DNA from: a bacterium UBA6115
Lineage (GTDB): Bacteria > Bacillota_A > Clostridia > Christensenellales > Aristaeellaceae
Assembly: GCA_002428405.1 (NCBI GenBank)
Contig: DIWD01000038.1
Location: 10,523-16,355 of the forward strand
Length of the DNA: 5,833 nt
Reading direction: 5' to 3'
The notes under the pieces were generated by a model. The model was not told where the DNA came from and did not search any database. It saw only the letters and a program-made list of their open reading frames with translations. Below are positions 1 through 5,713 of the stretch, in pieces; position 1 is the first letter of the stretch, and each line of letters starts with the position of its first letter. A program made the position numbers and the translations under genes.

Positions 1-177
1 CGCGTCAACAACACTGTAGCGGCCCAGCTGACAGATCTCTTGCTCCGATCTTTGAAACATTTCGCAGGCGGCCGGATTTGCCCGATACACCTGGCCATTC
101 GGATGAGTTAACAATATGGCGTCGAAACTGTTCTCAAAAAGAAACCGGTATACTTCATTCGTGATCAGCCGTTCCAT
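1..177 (-). CDS. PAS-domain sensory protein, N-terminal fragment (runs off window)
   Basis: Only the first 59 codons are inside the window; the gene continues past base 1. The translation opens MERLITNEVYRFLFENSFDA and continues with a PAS S-box pattern: F-D-A-I-L-L-T at about residues 18-24, then P-N-G-Q-V-Y-R-A-N-P-A-A-C at about 26-38, then a segment with E-Q-E-I-C. In PAS proteins this part forms the first strands and helix of a cytosolic sensor domain. The output domain (GGDEF, histidine kinase, HTH or other) lies outside the window and cannot be named. The start is well supported: GGAGG sits 5 nt before the ATG at 177. No signal peptide or membrane helix is visible in this part. The preceding gene on the same strand is a small membrane protein ending 78 nt upstream, so the two may be co-transcribed. 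Confidence 0.8.
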   Translation of the reverse strand, partial: MERLITNEVYRFLFENSFDAILLTHPNGQVYRANPAACEMFQRSEQEICQLGRYSVVDA

Positions 178-255
178 TCTTACCTCCAATAACCATCCAA
201 AATCCCATGCAGACTTCGGGTTTTGACAGGATTGCAATATTCCATGATATCTTCC

Positions 256-678
256 TTACTGTTTTTTTCGATATTGAATCGTATTGTTCCATAGCAGATA
301 AACCGCCGGCAGAAGGGTGAGGATGAATTCAGTGCTGAATCCCACCAGCAGCCATTTCTGAAGGGAAGAAGGCCAGGGAACCACGAGGGTGATGATGATT
401 CTGCAAAACCATGTAAACACCAGGAATACATAGAAAATAAAGACCTCAAGAGAACCGGAAAAAATCTTCCTTTTCATGAATATCAGAATCGCGCTGAGTC
501 CAAAGAGGAGCAAAGATATGAAAAAGTTCACATAGTCGATGGCCGCGATGATTTCTTTGGGGGCATCCGGGATATAGCTATACCAGCTGAATGCGTATGG
601 AGCAAAAAAGTGCAGGAACCCAATGAGCGCGCTGATGACTGACCCTGTATAGAATAGGATGCTGACCAGTTTTTTCAT
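256..678 (-). CDS. Small four-helix integral membrane protein, family not recognised
   Basis: A 140-aa, strongly hydrophobic protein with four predicted membrane helices at roughly residues 5-27, 45-68, 77-100 and 107-131. It ends in a basic tail (YRKKQ), and the K69-R70-K71 cluster between helices 2 and 3 suggests that loop faces the cytoplasm. The loop after helix 1 carries an aromatic/proline segment (HFFAPYAFSWYSYIPDAP, residues 23-40), the most distinctive part of the protein. I do not recognise a named family and no catalytic motif is visible. The start is supported by AGGAGG at 691-686, 7 nt before the ATG. GC content across the gene is about 44% by hand count, against about 59% in the neighbouring DUF4386 gene; part of this may simply reflect Phe/Ile-rich membrane coding. 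It precedes the PAS-protein gene on the same strand, so a membrane partner for that sensor is possible but unproven. Confidence 0.8.
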   Translation of the reverse strand: MKKLVSILFYTGSVISALIGFLHFFAPYAFSWYSYIPDAPKEIIAAIDYVNFFISLLLFGLSAILIFMKRKIFSGSLEVFIFYVFLVFTWFCRIIITLVVPWPSSLQKWLLVGFSTEFILTLLPAVYLLWNNTIQYRKKQ

Positions 679-727
679 ATGTAATCCTCCTGTGATCGCG
701 ATAATCAGGCGTATGCTATGCCGCAGC

Positions 728-733
728 TGTCAA
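728..733 (-). promoter_or_regulatory. Possible -35 element (TTGACA) upstream of the four-helix membrane protein
   Basis: Read on the minus strand this is a perfect TTGACA, 49 nt upstream of the ATG at 678. It lies after the hairpin that seems to close the DUF4386 transcript, so a new promoter here would make sense. No good -10 box stands at 16-18 nt. The nearest candidates are CATACG (12 nt spacer) and GATTAT (22 nt spacer), both poorly placed. TGACA is also repeated directly (TGACA-ATGT-TGACA), so the site may be an operator or chance. Confidence 0.2.
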
Positions 734-769
734 CATTGTCAGGTTCACCCTGCTTTCTGAATACTGATG

Positions 770-793
770 GCGGCGCCTGAAATGAGGCGCCGC
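770..793 (-). terminator. GC-rich stem-loop behind the DUF4386 gene, probable U-less terminator
   Basis: A perfect 9-bp stem (GCGGCGCCT at 770-778 pairing with AGGCGCCGC at 785-793) encloses a 6-nt loop. It begins 29 nt after the DUF4386 stop codon in the direction of transcription and lies before the next gene. Neither strand has a T-run directly after the stem, so it is not a classical intrinsic terminator. It may stop transcription with other factors, protect the 3' end of the mRNA, or serve another structural role. Confidence 0.45.
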
Positions 794-822
794 ATGCACA
801 GTTGCGAATTGGTCCTTTCTTT

Positions 823-1530
823 CTAGTTCACAGCTACGGGCTGCAGGGCGATTGCTTTGGGCCCCCTGATGCCCCTGACTAACAGCCAGAAGGTAAAGGA
901 GAACTCAGCGAGCGCGCCCAGCCACAGGAGGTTCGTTTCCAGGCTTCCGCCCGGAAAAAGGAAATGGATGATGATCGACAGCAAGCCGGCAGCAGTTTCG
1001 GCAATGAACAGGATGCCAAAGACCCTGGGGAGGAACCCTGAGCGGTAAACCAGCACGCCAAGCGGAAGCACCCACAGGGCAAAGAAGATGTGGGCGATCA
1101 TGTACCCTTGGTCGTTCAGGTCCAGCAGCAGCATCGCCTGCGCCTGCAGCTGATTTGTACTGAGCACGCTGAGATAAGGCGCGCCGCTGAGCATTTGCAG
1201 CGCCGCGTACTCGCACAGCAGGCTCAGCATGCCGATGGCGGTGCCCACCAAGGCAAAGATGATCACCAGGGCGGACAGGCTTTTATTGACAGAGGAAAAC
1301 AGTTTGTAGAACACCAGGGGCGTCAGCAGATAGCACACCATCATGGCCAAATCACTGACAAAGCCCAGACGGAACAGGAAGGTGTTTGCTGTGATGTTCG
1401 CGGCTGTTGCCGCCGCGTTGCCGGGCACGATGAGGGCCTCCCTGACGCCAATCTGGGCAAAGAGCCCGAGCGCGATCATCAGGAACCAGAGAAGGCCAGC
1501 CAGCCTGGCGGTTTTTTTGTTGGGACCCAT
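823..1530 (-). CDS. DUF4386 domain-containing integral membrane protein
   Basis: A 235-aa protein with six predicted membrane helices at about residues 9-29, 54-78, 84-110, 141-162, 167-192 and 198-219. It has a basic N-terminus (MGPNKKTARLAG) leading straight into helix 1. The segment L-P-L-G-V-L-V-Y-R-S-G-F-L-P-R-V-F-G (residues 155-172) between helices 4 and 5 is the hallmark of the DUF4386 family; the opening K-x-A-R-L-A-G and the length of about 230 aa also fit. The molecular function of this family is unknown to me. The start follows a weak ribosome site (AAAGGG, 7 nt before the ATG), weaker than those of its neighbours. It lies 92 nt downstream of the oxidoreductase gene on the same strand and is probably the last gene of that operon, since a strong hairpin follows it. 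It is the most GC-rich gene I counted here (about 59% over 841-1140). Confidence 0.85.
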   Translation of the reverse strand: MGPNKKTARLAGLLWFLMIALGLFAQIGVREALIVPGNAAATAANITANTFLFRLGFVSDLAMMVCYLLTPLVFYKLFSSVNKSLSALVIIFALVGTAIGMLSLLCEYAALQMLSGAPYLSVLSTNQLQAQAMLLLDLNDQGYMIAHIFFALWVLPLGVLVYRSGFLPRVFGILFIAETAAGLLSIIIHFLFPGGSLETNLLWLGALAEFSFTFWLLVRGIRGPKAIALQPVAVN

Positions 1531-1549
1531 TCTTTTTCCCTTTCATTGA

Positions 1550-1571
1550 CGCGCGGCGTATAGCCTGCGCG
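1550..1571. other. Imperfect GC-rich hairpin between the oxidoreductase and DUF4386 genes
   Basis: CGCGCGGC (1550-1557) pairs with GCC-T-GCGCG (1563-1571), giving eight base pairs with one bulged T and a 5-nt loop. The plus strand continues with GTTTTCC, weakly terminator-like, but no plus-strand gene needs ending here. On the minus strand, where the genes lie, it ends 19 nt before the DUF4386 ATG with no T-run after it. It could be an intercistronic mRNA structure that attenuates or modulates DUF4386 translation. Function is inferred only from position. Confidence 0.3.
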
Positions 1572-1622
1572 GTTTTCCATAGTTAGGCGCACCGCAGAAA
1601 TTCTCCAATACGATTCAGCAGT

Positions 1623-2594
1623 CTATTCGGCTGAGATGAGCACGCTCCCTTGTTTATGCCCTTGCCCAACATACCGGAGGGCTTCGGAAATCTGCTCGAG
1701 AGCGTAATGCCTGTCAACGACCGGTGTCAGTTTCTCTGCCTGTATCAGCTCCAGGATCAGGCCCAGCTCCTGGACCTTCACTTCGCGCTTTGCCAGACCC
1801 GCGGCCGCGAACAGAGCCCTTTTGCCGCCGCCCAGGCGGGTCAGCAGCATGGCCAGCAGGATGCCGGGCGAGGGGACGGTGGTAAGATAGACGCCGCCCG
1901 GCTTGAGGATCCTTTTACACTTCCGGAAACTGCTCTTGGCGGCGGCATCAAAGACGATGTCGTAAGTCTGCCCGTTCTTCGTAAAATCCTCCTTGTTGTA
2001 GTCAATGACCTTATCCGCGCCCAGGGACCTGACAAGCCTTGCATGGCTGGCGCTGCAGACACCTGTCACGCTGCACTGAAGGTATTTCGCCAGCTGCACC
2101 GCAAAGGTGCCTACCGAGCCGGAAGCGCCGTTTATCAGGATGCTTTGCCCCTTCTCCGCTTTCGCCTTGTTCATCAGAAAATACAATGCCGTCAGCGCCC
2201 CGTCGCAGACGCCTGCAGCCTGGTCAAAGGTCATATTGGACGGAATCTGTGCCAGCACGCTGTTTTCCTGTAAGCATATGTACTCCGCCCACGCGCCAAA
2301 CCTTGTGCCGGCCGATCCGAAGACCCGGTCGCCTGCCCGGAAATTTCTGACATGTTTGCCTGTCGCCTCAACAACACCGGCAAACTCAACGCCTGGGATC
2401 AAATCAGGCTGCGCTGAAAATCTGCGGAGCGGCCTTGAAAGGCGAATGAGCCCCATCCCCCCGACATCAGACGCTGTGACCGTGGCCGCGTGCACCCTGA
2501 CCAGCACCTCATGATCGCCTGCCTCAGGCTTTCTCACTTGCTTGAGCGTCAGCCCATCCGGGTTCCCCCTGCCCATGTATACGATTGCTTTCAT
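1623..2594 (-). CDS. Zinc-independent MDR-family NAD(P)H oxidoreductase (quinone oxidoreductase-like)
   Basis: A 323-aa cytosolic enzyme of the medium-chain dehydrogenase/reductase superfamily, of normal full length. The N-terminal GroES-like domain (about residues 1-125) has the typical K-A-I-V start, P-G-V-E-F-A-G-V-V (67-75) and A-G-D-R-V-F-G (87-93). The Rossmann domain (about 125-265) carries the nucleotide loop G-A-S-G-S-V-G (156-162), followed by L-G-A-D-K-V-I-D-Y (191-199) and K-P-G-G (231-234). The catalytic-zinc Cys/His ligands and the four-cysteine structural zinc site of true alcohol dehydrogenases are absent: T-V-T-A-S-D-V (38-44) and G-V-E-F replace the usual Cys and GHE motifs. 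It should therefore transfer hydride from NADPH to a quinone, enone or similar carbonyl; the substrate cannot be told from sequence. An upstream in-frame ATG at 2600 lies only 2 nt from the ribosome site, so the ATG at 2594 is preferred. It follows the 72-aa gene by 25 nt, consistent with one operon. Confidence 0.88.
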   Translation of the reverse strand: MKAIVYMGRGNPDGLTLKQVRKPEAGDHEVLVRVHAATVTASDVGGMGLIRLSRPLRRFSAQPDLIPGVEFAGVVEATGKHVRNFRAGDRVFGSAGTRFGAWAEYICLQENSVLAQIPSNMTFDQAAGVCDGALTALYFLMNKAKAEKGQSILINGASGSVGTFAVQLAKYLQCSVTGVCSASHARLVRSLGADKVIDYNKEDFTKNGQTYDIVFDAAAKSSFRKCKRILKPGGVYLTTVPSPGILLAMLLTRLGGGKRALFAAAGLAKREVKVQELGLILELIQAEKLTPVVDRHYALEQISEALRYVGQGHKQGSVLISAE

Positions 2595-2600
2595 AGTCAT

Positions 2601-2610
2601 CCCCTCCTTT
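2601..2610 (-). promoter_or_regulatory. Ribosome binding site that decides the oxidoreductase start
   Basis: On the minus strand this reads AAAGGAGGGG. Its AGGAGG core (2608-2603) is 2 nt from the first in-frame ATG (2600) but 8 nt from the second ATG (2594), the normal distance. The second ATG also gives the canonical family N-terminus M-K-A-I-V. The protein is therefore annotated as 323 aa, not 325 aa. Confidence 0.75.
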
Positions 2611-2619
2611 CGTTACGTA

Positions 2620-2838
2620 TTATGTCTCTTCCGCATTTGGTCCATCCTGCTCCGGGATGCCATTGACCGAGATCAGTTCCATGCCCAGGTCACTAATTCT
2701 GCGGAGGACACCCTGCAGCGCCGACTGGTCAATGAGGTTGCCCCGCAGCGTGGTCATGGCATCTGCCTGCCACGTGACCTTCAGCCCTTCGAACCAGGCG
2801 TTACCGATGTATCCACGGATTACAAACTCGTACAGCAC
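2620..2838 (-). CDS. Small conserved-looking 72-aa protein of unknown function, GTG start
   Basis: The protein begins MLYEFVIRGYIGNAWFEGLK and has no membrane segment, signal peptide or cysteine. Its layout suggests a small alpha/beta fold: a first strand (Y3-E-F-V-I-R-G9), then W15-F-E-G-L-K-V21, a turn rich in small polar residues, then D37-Q-S-A-L-Q-G-V-L-R-R-I-S-D-L-G52 as an amphipathic helix, and a last strand M-E-L-I-S-V-N59. From memory, the Y-E-x-x-[IV]-x-G ... W-F-[ED]-G ... D-Q-[SA]-A-L-x-G-[LV]-L pattern recurs in short uncharacterised bacterial proteins; I cannot name a domain. It starts with GTG, 6 nt after the stop of the DUF6326-like gene and without a clear Shine-Dalgarno site, so it is probably translated by coupling. 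An overlapping ATG at 2846 is in another frame and meets a stop after 14 codons. The oxidoreductase follows after 25 nt. Confidence 0.72.
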   Translation of the reverse strand: MLYEFVIRGYIGNAWFEGLKVTWQADAMTTLRGNLIDQSALQGVLRRISDLGMELISVNGIPEQDGPNAEET

Positions 2839-2844
2839 GCGTCA

Positions 2845-3267
2845 TCACCGCTTCCATCTGGCTGCCAACACAAGGATCATGCCGTTGCCAATAATCTCCA
2901 AGGCTGAGAACAAGATGTAGTGCAGGGTGCTGTCCGACCCGACAAAGAAGGATGCGGCCTGATACAGGATCATCAGGATCGCTGCCCCCATGTTGAGCGG
3001 ACGGTTTATCCTGTAGGGCAGGATCGCGGACAATACCACCATCAGAAAAGGGATCACCAGTGAGATGCCCGCCAGCAGCAGAAAACCTTCAGTCATGGGA
3101 ATGCCCGCGATATTGCCTTCCATCAGGCTCCTGACGGTCGCCATCTCCATATTGCTCAGGACATCGCAGTAGATGTAGCACAGGGACAGAAACACCCACA
3201 GTTTGGACAGGATCATGGGCAGCTGTTCACCGGGTTTTGTTCTGGGTACCTGGATCTGGGTTGTCAT
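2845..3267 (-). CDS. DUF6326-like four-helix membrane protein
   Basis: A 140-aa integral membrane protein with a polar N-terminal tail (MTTQIQVPRTKPGEQ) and four predicted helices at about residues 20-40, 61-84, 91-111 and 115-137, ending in a basic R-W-K-R. The arrangement L-S-K-L-W-V-F-L-S-L-C-Y-I-Y-C-D (20-35), then I-P-M-T-E-G-F-L-L (56-64), then I-P-F-L-M-V-V-L-S-A-I-L-P-Y-R-I-N-R (72-89), resembles what I remember of the DUF6326 family. The W-x(5)-C-Y-I-Y-x-D and L-P-x-x-[IL]-N-R elements are the main clues. No function is established for that family to my knowledge. The start is firm: AGGAGG lies 7 nt before the ATG. It is the first gene of the probable operon, behind a 136-nt gap containing twin direct repeats, and its stop lies 6 nt before the GTG of the 72-aa gene. 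Confidence 0.8.
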   Translation of the reverse strand: MTTQIQVPRTKPGEQLPMILSKLWVFLSLCYIYCDVLSNMEMATVRSLMEGNIAGIPMTEGFLLLAGISLVIPFLMVVLSAILPYRINRPLNMGAAILMILYQAASFFVGSDSTLHYILFSALEIIGNGMILVLAARWKR

Positions 3268-3304
3268 AAAAAATCCTCCTCGCTTTCGTTACCTGTTTGT
3301 CACA

Positions 3305-3342
3305 AGCATACGCAGGGCGGGGAGGTCCGTGTACCGACTATA
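3305..3342 (-). promoter_or_regulatory. Candidate promoter elements for the DUF6326/oxidoreductase operon
   Basis: Two possible -10 boxes can be seen on the minus strand. TATAGT (3342-3337) matches the consensus at five of six positions but has no recognisable -35 (CTTTTT at 17 nt). TATGCT (3310-3305) matches four of six, with a weak TACACG 17 nt upstream. A poor -35 in either case fits an activator-dependent promoter. If the second is used, the twin repeats would sit near -47 and -70, both suitable activator positions. If the first is used, one repeat overlaps the -10. Assignment is tentative. Confidence 0.3.
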
Positions 3343-3375
3343 GTAGGGTGTTGCGTGTTAAAAAGTAGGGTATTG
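3341..3375. repeat. Twin direct repeat, candidate regulator binding sites
   Basis: The 12-mer AGTAGGGTRTTG occurs at 3342-3353 (AGTAGGGTGTTG) and again at 3364-3375 (AGTAGGGTATTG), with one mismatch. The start-to-start distance is exactly 22 bp, about two helical turns, so both copies face the same side of the DNA. On the transcribed minus strand each reads CAAYACCCTACT. The pair lies between the end of the LuxR-type regulator gene and the first gene of the next operon. I saw no further copy elsewhere in the window. The natural inference is an operator for a DNA-binding protein, most simply the neighbouring regulator. Confidence 0.55.
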
Positions 3376-3403
3376 GGATCGACGGAAGCAGGGTCGCCCG
3401 CAG

Positions 3404-5713
3404 CTATGCCAGGCCAAGCTCCTTTGCCTTCAGGACGGCCTGTGTGCGGCGGCTGACTTCCAGCTTTTCAAAGATATTTTGATTGTAGCCTTTGACAGTG
3501 CTCAAGGCCAGATAGAGCCTGCCGCAGATTTCCCGGTTGGACAGCCCAGAGACGATCAGTGACAGCACTTCAAGCTCCCTTTTCGTCAGGGGTTCCGGCA
3601 GCCCTTGATTGGCATGCTCCCGGATAAACGCGGGGTTCTTTTCGTCTTTCGAGTCATCAGTCAAACTGGGCTGAGTACTTGCAGCGGCAATCTCTATCTG
3701 CTTTTCCACATCGGCTATCGTTACGTCTTCAGGTATCGGGTTGAAATGGAAATGTTCCTTGCTCTCACTGATGCAGTCGCGCGCCAAATCGAACAGGCCT
3801 TCCGCGCAGTAGATCCTGGCCAGCAGCAGGGAGTACTTGTACTTCCAATCCATCAATGCATACACCTGTCCCTGCGCCTTGCCCTGTTCAAGCAGGGTGA
3901 AGGCCTTCCCCGGGTCGCCTTGCATGAAGGCTGCCTTGGCCAAACCCAGGCAGAGGCTGGGCAGCGTGATAGCGGCGGGTCCCCCGGCGCTCAGCCTTGA
4001 GATCGTCTGCTCAAACGTTGCTTTGGCTTTGTGGAGGTCACCTTGCTGAATATACAGCTCCCCGAGCACCATGTGAAAGGAGAATTCCATGATCGGGTTA
4101 GAGGTTCTCCTGACATTCGAAAACGAACGCAGGATCACGGCTTCCGCTTCGTGCAGGTCACCGCTCTTCCAGTGGGCCAGGGCAAGCAGCATCTCCAACA
4201 TGCTTCGTTTGGTGTACTGGTCCTCAGGCGTATGGTCCAACGCGTAACGGGCGTGTGTGAAAGTGCCATCAACATCTCCTGTCGCCGCCGCGATATAGGC
4301 ATAGGCTGAAGCAATCGTAGCCGGCAGCAGGGCAAACTGGATTTCATCATGGATGATCACGTCCTGAGGCCGCACTTCTGCCTGACAAAGGCTGTACAGC
4401 TTCAGCGCCTTGTCAAACCACCTCTTACAGGTTTCTATATCACCCTTGTCAAGCAGTGACCAGCCATATCCCATGGCCAGAACCGGACTCCTTTCCAGAA
4501 TATCGGAGGGCAGCCGCCTGGCCATGTCAAGCCAGGATGATGACTGCAGCTGCATGTCCATCTCATTCCAGCTGCGTTCAATGAGTGCGGCTGCTTCCGC
4601 CGCGGCGTCTGCCTGCAGCAGGTGGTAAATGGCCTCCTGGGAACGTCCCCTGTCCCTGAACCATCGACCGGCCCTGTGATGGAGTTCCTCAGGCGCATAG
4701 GCTGACTGATGTGCCAGACGCTGCCTGAGCAAGTCTCTGAACAGGTGATGGTAGCGATACCATTCGCCAAAGGCGTCCATCTGGATGATGAAGCTGTTCG
4801 TCCTGACGAGCTTCTCAATGATGTCGCCGCAACTGCCCGCTTTTAGGCAGAGCATGCTGTCGCAAAGTTCTCCCGAAAAAGAATCCGGCAGGGAAGACTG
4901 GAGCAAAAAATCCTTGACCTCCGGCGGATGGCGCTGCAGCACTTCTTCCATCAGATAGTCCATCACATAATGCTGGCTGCCTGAAAACGCGTCGATAAAG
5001 CTGTCGACATTTTCAAGCCCCTGCATAGCCAACGCGGCCATCTGGATCCCCGCGATCCATCCCTCCGTCCGCCTGATGATCTGCCGCAGCTGCGCCTCCG
5101 TCAGCGTGAAAGAGAGATGGCTGGCGAAATAGGCGCTTATCTCCTCATCCGTGAACCTCAACTGCGAGATCCTGACCTCCAGCAGCCTCTTGCCTGCCCG
5201 CAGCCTGGCCAGCGGCAGGGGCGGGTCTTCCCTGGTGATGACGACCAGCTGCATCTGCGGCGGGAAATGTTCAAGCATTGTCCTGAGCACCTGATGGACC
5301 TGTTCATTGCATATCGCGTGATAATCGTCCAGCACCAGGATGAAAGGGTTTTGGATCGAATGAAGCTGATGGATCAGCGCTCGTAAAAATGCCTCAAAGC
5401 CAAGTGACTGGTAGGCGTCAAGCAGCTGCTTTAGTGCTTGCGACACCAGTTCGTCAACCGTCTTGAACCCTTCAGCCAGACAGGTGAAAAACTGCAAGAG
5501 GTCGTTGTCCCAGCTGTCAAGGGAATACCAGCAGAATGGCCTGCCCTGGTCTGATAGCCAAGCGGATATGATCGTCGACTTCCCCGAGCCGGCTTGAGCG
5601 GACACCAGGATCACATCAGCGTCTTGGCTGCCTTTCAGCAGATCCCCTCTTGGGATCATATGCTCAGGTGGAGGCGGCGGCTGCAGTTTTGCCAGCAATA
5701 CCGGCATGCCCAT
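3404..5713 (-). CDS. LuxR-family LAL/MalT-type ATP-dependent transcriptional regulator
   Basis: A 769-aa cytosolic regulator of the large ATP-binding LuxR (MalT-like, STAND ATPase) class. The N-terminus has the typical K-L-Q-P-P-P-P-P-E-H-M-I-P-R-G-D-L-L (9-26). The ATPase module follows: Walker A A-Q-A-G-S-G-K-S-T (39-47), Walker B F-I-L-V-L-D-D-Y-H (124-132) and a sensor-like I-T-R-E-D-P-P-L-P-L-A-R-L-R (159-172). A winged-helix/arm region follows (about 200-350, with W319-Y-R-Y-H-H-L-F-R-D-L-L). Residues about 350-660 are helical, TPR-like repeats that probably bind the inducer or a partner. The C-terminus (about 707-769) is a LuxR helix-turn-helix, L-T-K-R-E-L-E-V-L ... S-N-R-E-I-C ... 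L-S-T-V-K-G-Y. It is shorter than MalT (about 900 aa), mainly in the TPR part, but uninterrupted. The start is supported by AGGAG 6 nt before the ATG. Its target is most likely the adjacent operon; the inducer is unknown. Confidence 0.92.
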   Translation of the reverse strand: MGMPVLLAKLQPPPPPEHMIPRGDLLKGSQDADVILVSAQAGSGKSTIISAWLSDQGRPFCWYSLDSWDNDLLQFFTCLAEGFKTVDELVSQALKQLLDAYQSLGFEAFLRALIHQLHSIQNPFILVLDDYHAICNEQVHQVLRTMLEHFPPQMQLVVITREDPPLPLARLRAGKRLLEVRISQLRFTDEEISAYFASHLSFTLTEAQLRQIIRRTEGWIAGIQMAALAMQGLENVDSFIDAFSGSQHYVMDYLMEEVLQRHPPEVKDFLLQSSLPDSFSGELCDSMLCLKAGSCGDIIEKLVRTNSFIIQMDAFGEWYRYHHLFRDLLRQRLAHQSAYAPEELHHRAGRWFRDRGRSQEAIYHLLQADAAAEAAALIERSWNEMDMQLQSSSWLDMARRLPSDILERSPVLAMGYGWSLLDKGDIETCKRWFDKALKLYSLCQAEVRPQDVIIHDEIQFALLPATIASAYAYIAAATGDVDGTFTHARYALDHTPEDQYTKRSMLEMLLALAHWKSGDLHEAEAVILRSFSNVRRTSNPIMEFSFHMVLGELYIQQGDLHKAKATFEQTISRLSAGGPAAITLPSLCLGLAKAAFMQGDPGKAFTLLEQGKAQGQVYALMDWKYKYSLLLARIYCAEGLFDLARDCISESKEHFHFNPIPEDVTIADVEKQIEIAAASTQPSLTDDSKDEKNPAFIREHANQGLPEPLTKRELEVLSLIVSGLSNREICGRLYLALSTVKGYNQNIFEKLEVSRRTQAVLKAKELGLA

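Noticed and set aside
180..449. An 89-codon minus-strand ORF overlapping the end of the four-helix membrane protein gene
   Set aside because: Most of it is an alternative frame of a well-supported gene with no ribosome site at its first ATG. Only its last 21 codons, which have their own start and GGAAG site, are discussed as a finding.
1090..1563. A 157-codon plus-strand ORF opposite the DUF4386 gene
   Set aside because: It is a low-complexity Q/H/G-rich translation with no domain, fully antisense to a six-helix membrane protein with family motifs.
1650..2273. A 207-codon plus-strand ORF opposite the oxidoreductase gene
   Set aside because: It is antisense to a clear MDR enzyme with intact motifs. 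Its translation is rich in Q, P, R and H without domain character, as expected of a shadow frame in GC-rich DNA.
2542..2907. A 121-codon plus-strand ORF across the 72-aa gene and the operon junctions
   Set aside because: It is antisense to three adjacent gene ends and has no recognisable domain. The minus-strand genes have better starts and family-like sequences.
3297..3306. Short palindrome TTGTCACAA in the operon leader
   Set aside because: It has only 4-bp arms around one base, too short to separate from chance.
3380..3403. Possible terminator behind the LAL regulator (GGG-TCG-CCC element near 3391-3399)
   Set aside because: The stem is only 3 bp and has no T-run, so termination or readthrough into the next operon cannot be decided from it.
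3605..4000. Plus-strand and alternate-frame ORFs inside the LAL regulator gene
   Set aside because: The 769-codon frame is continuous with Walker motifs and a C-terminal helix-turn-helix. The others are shadows without domains.
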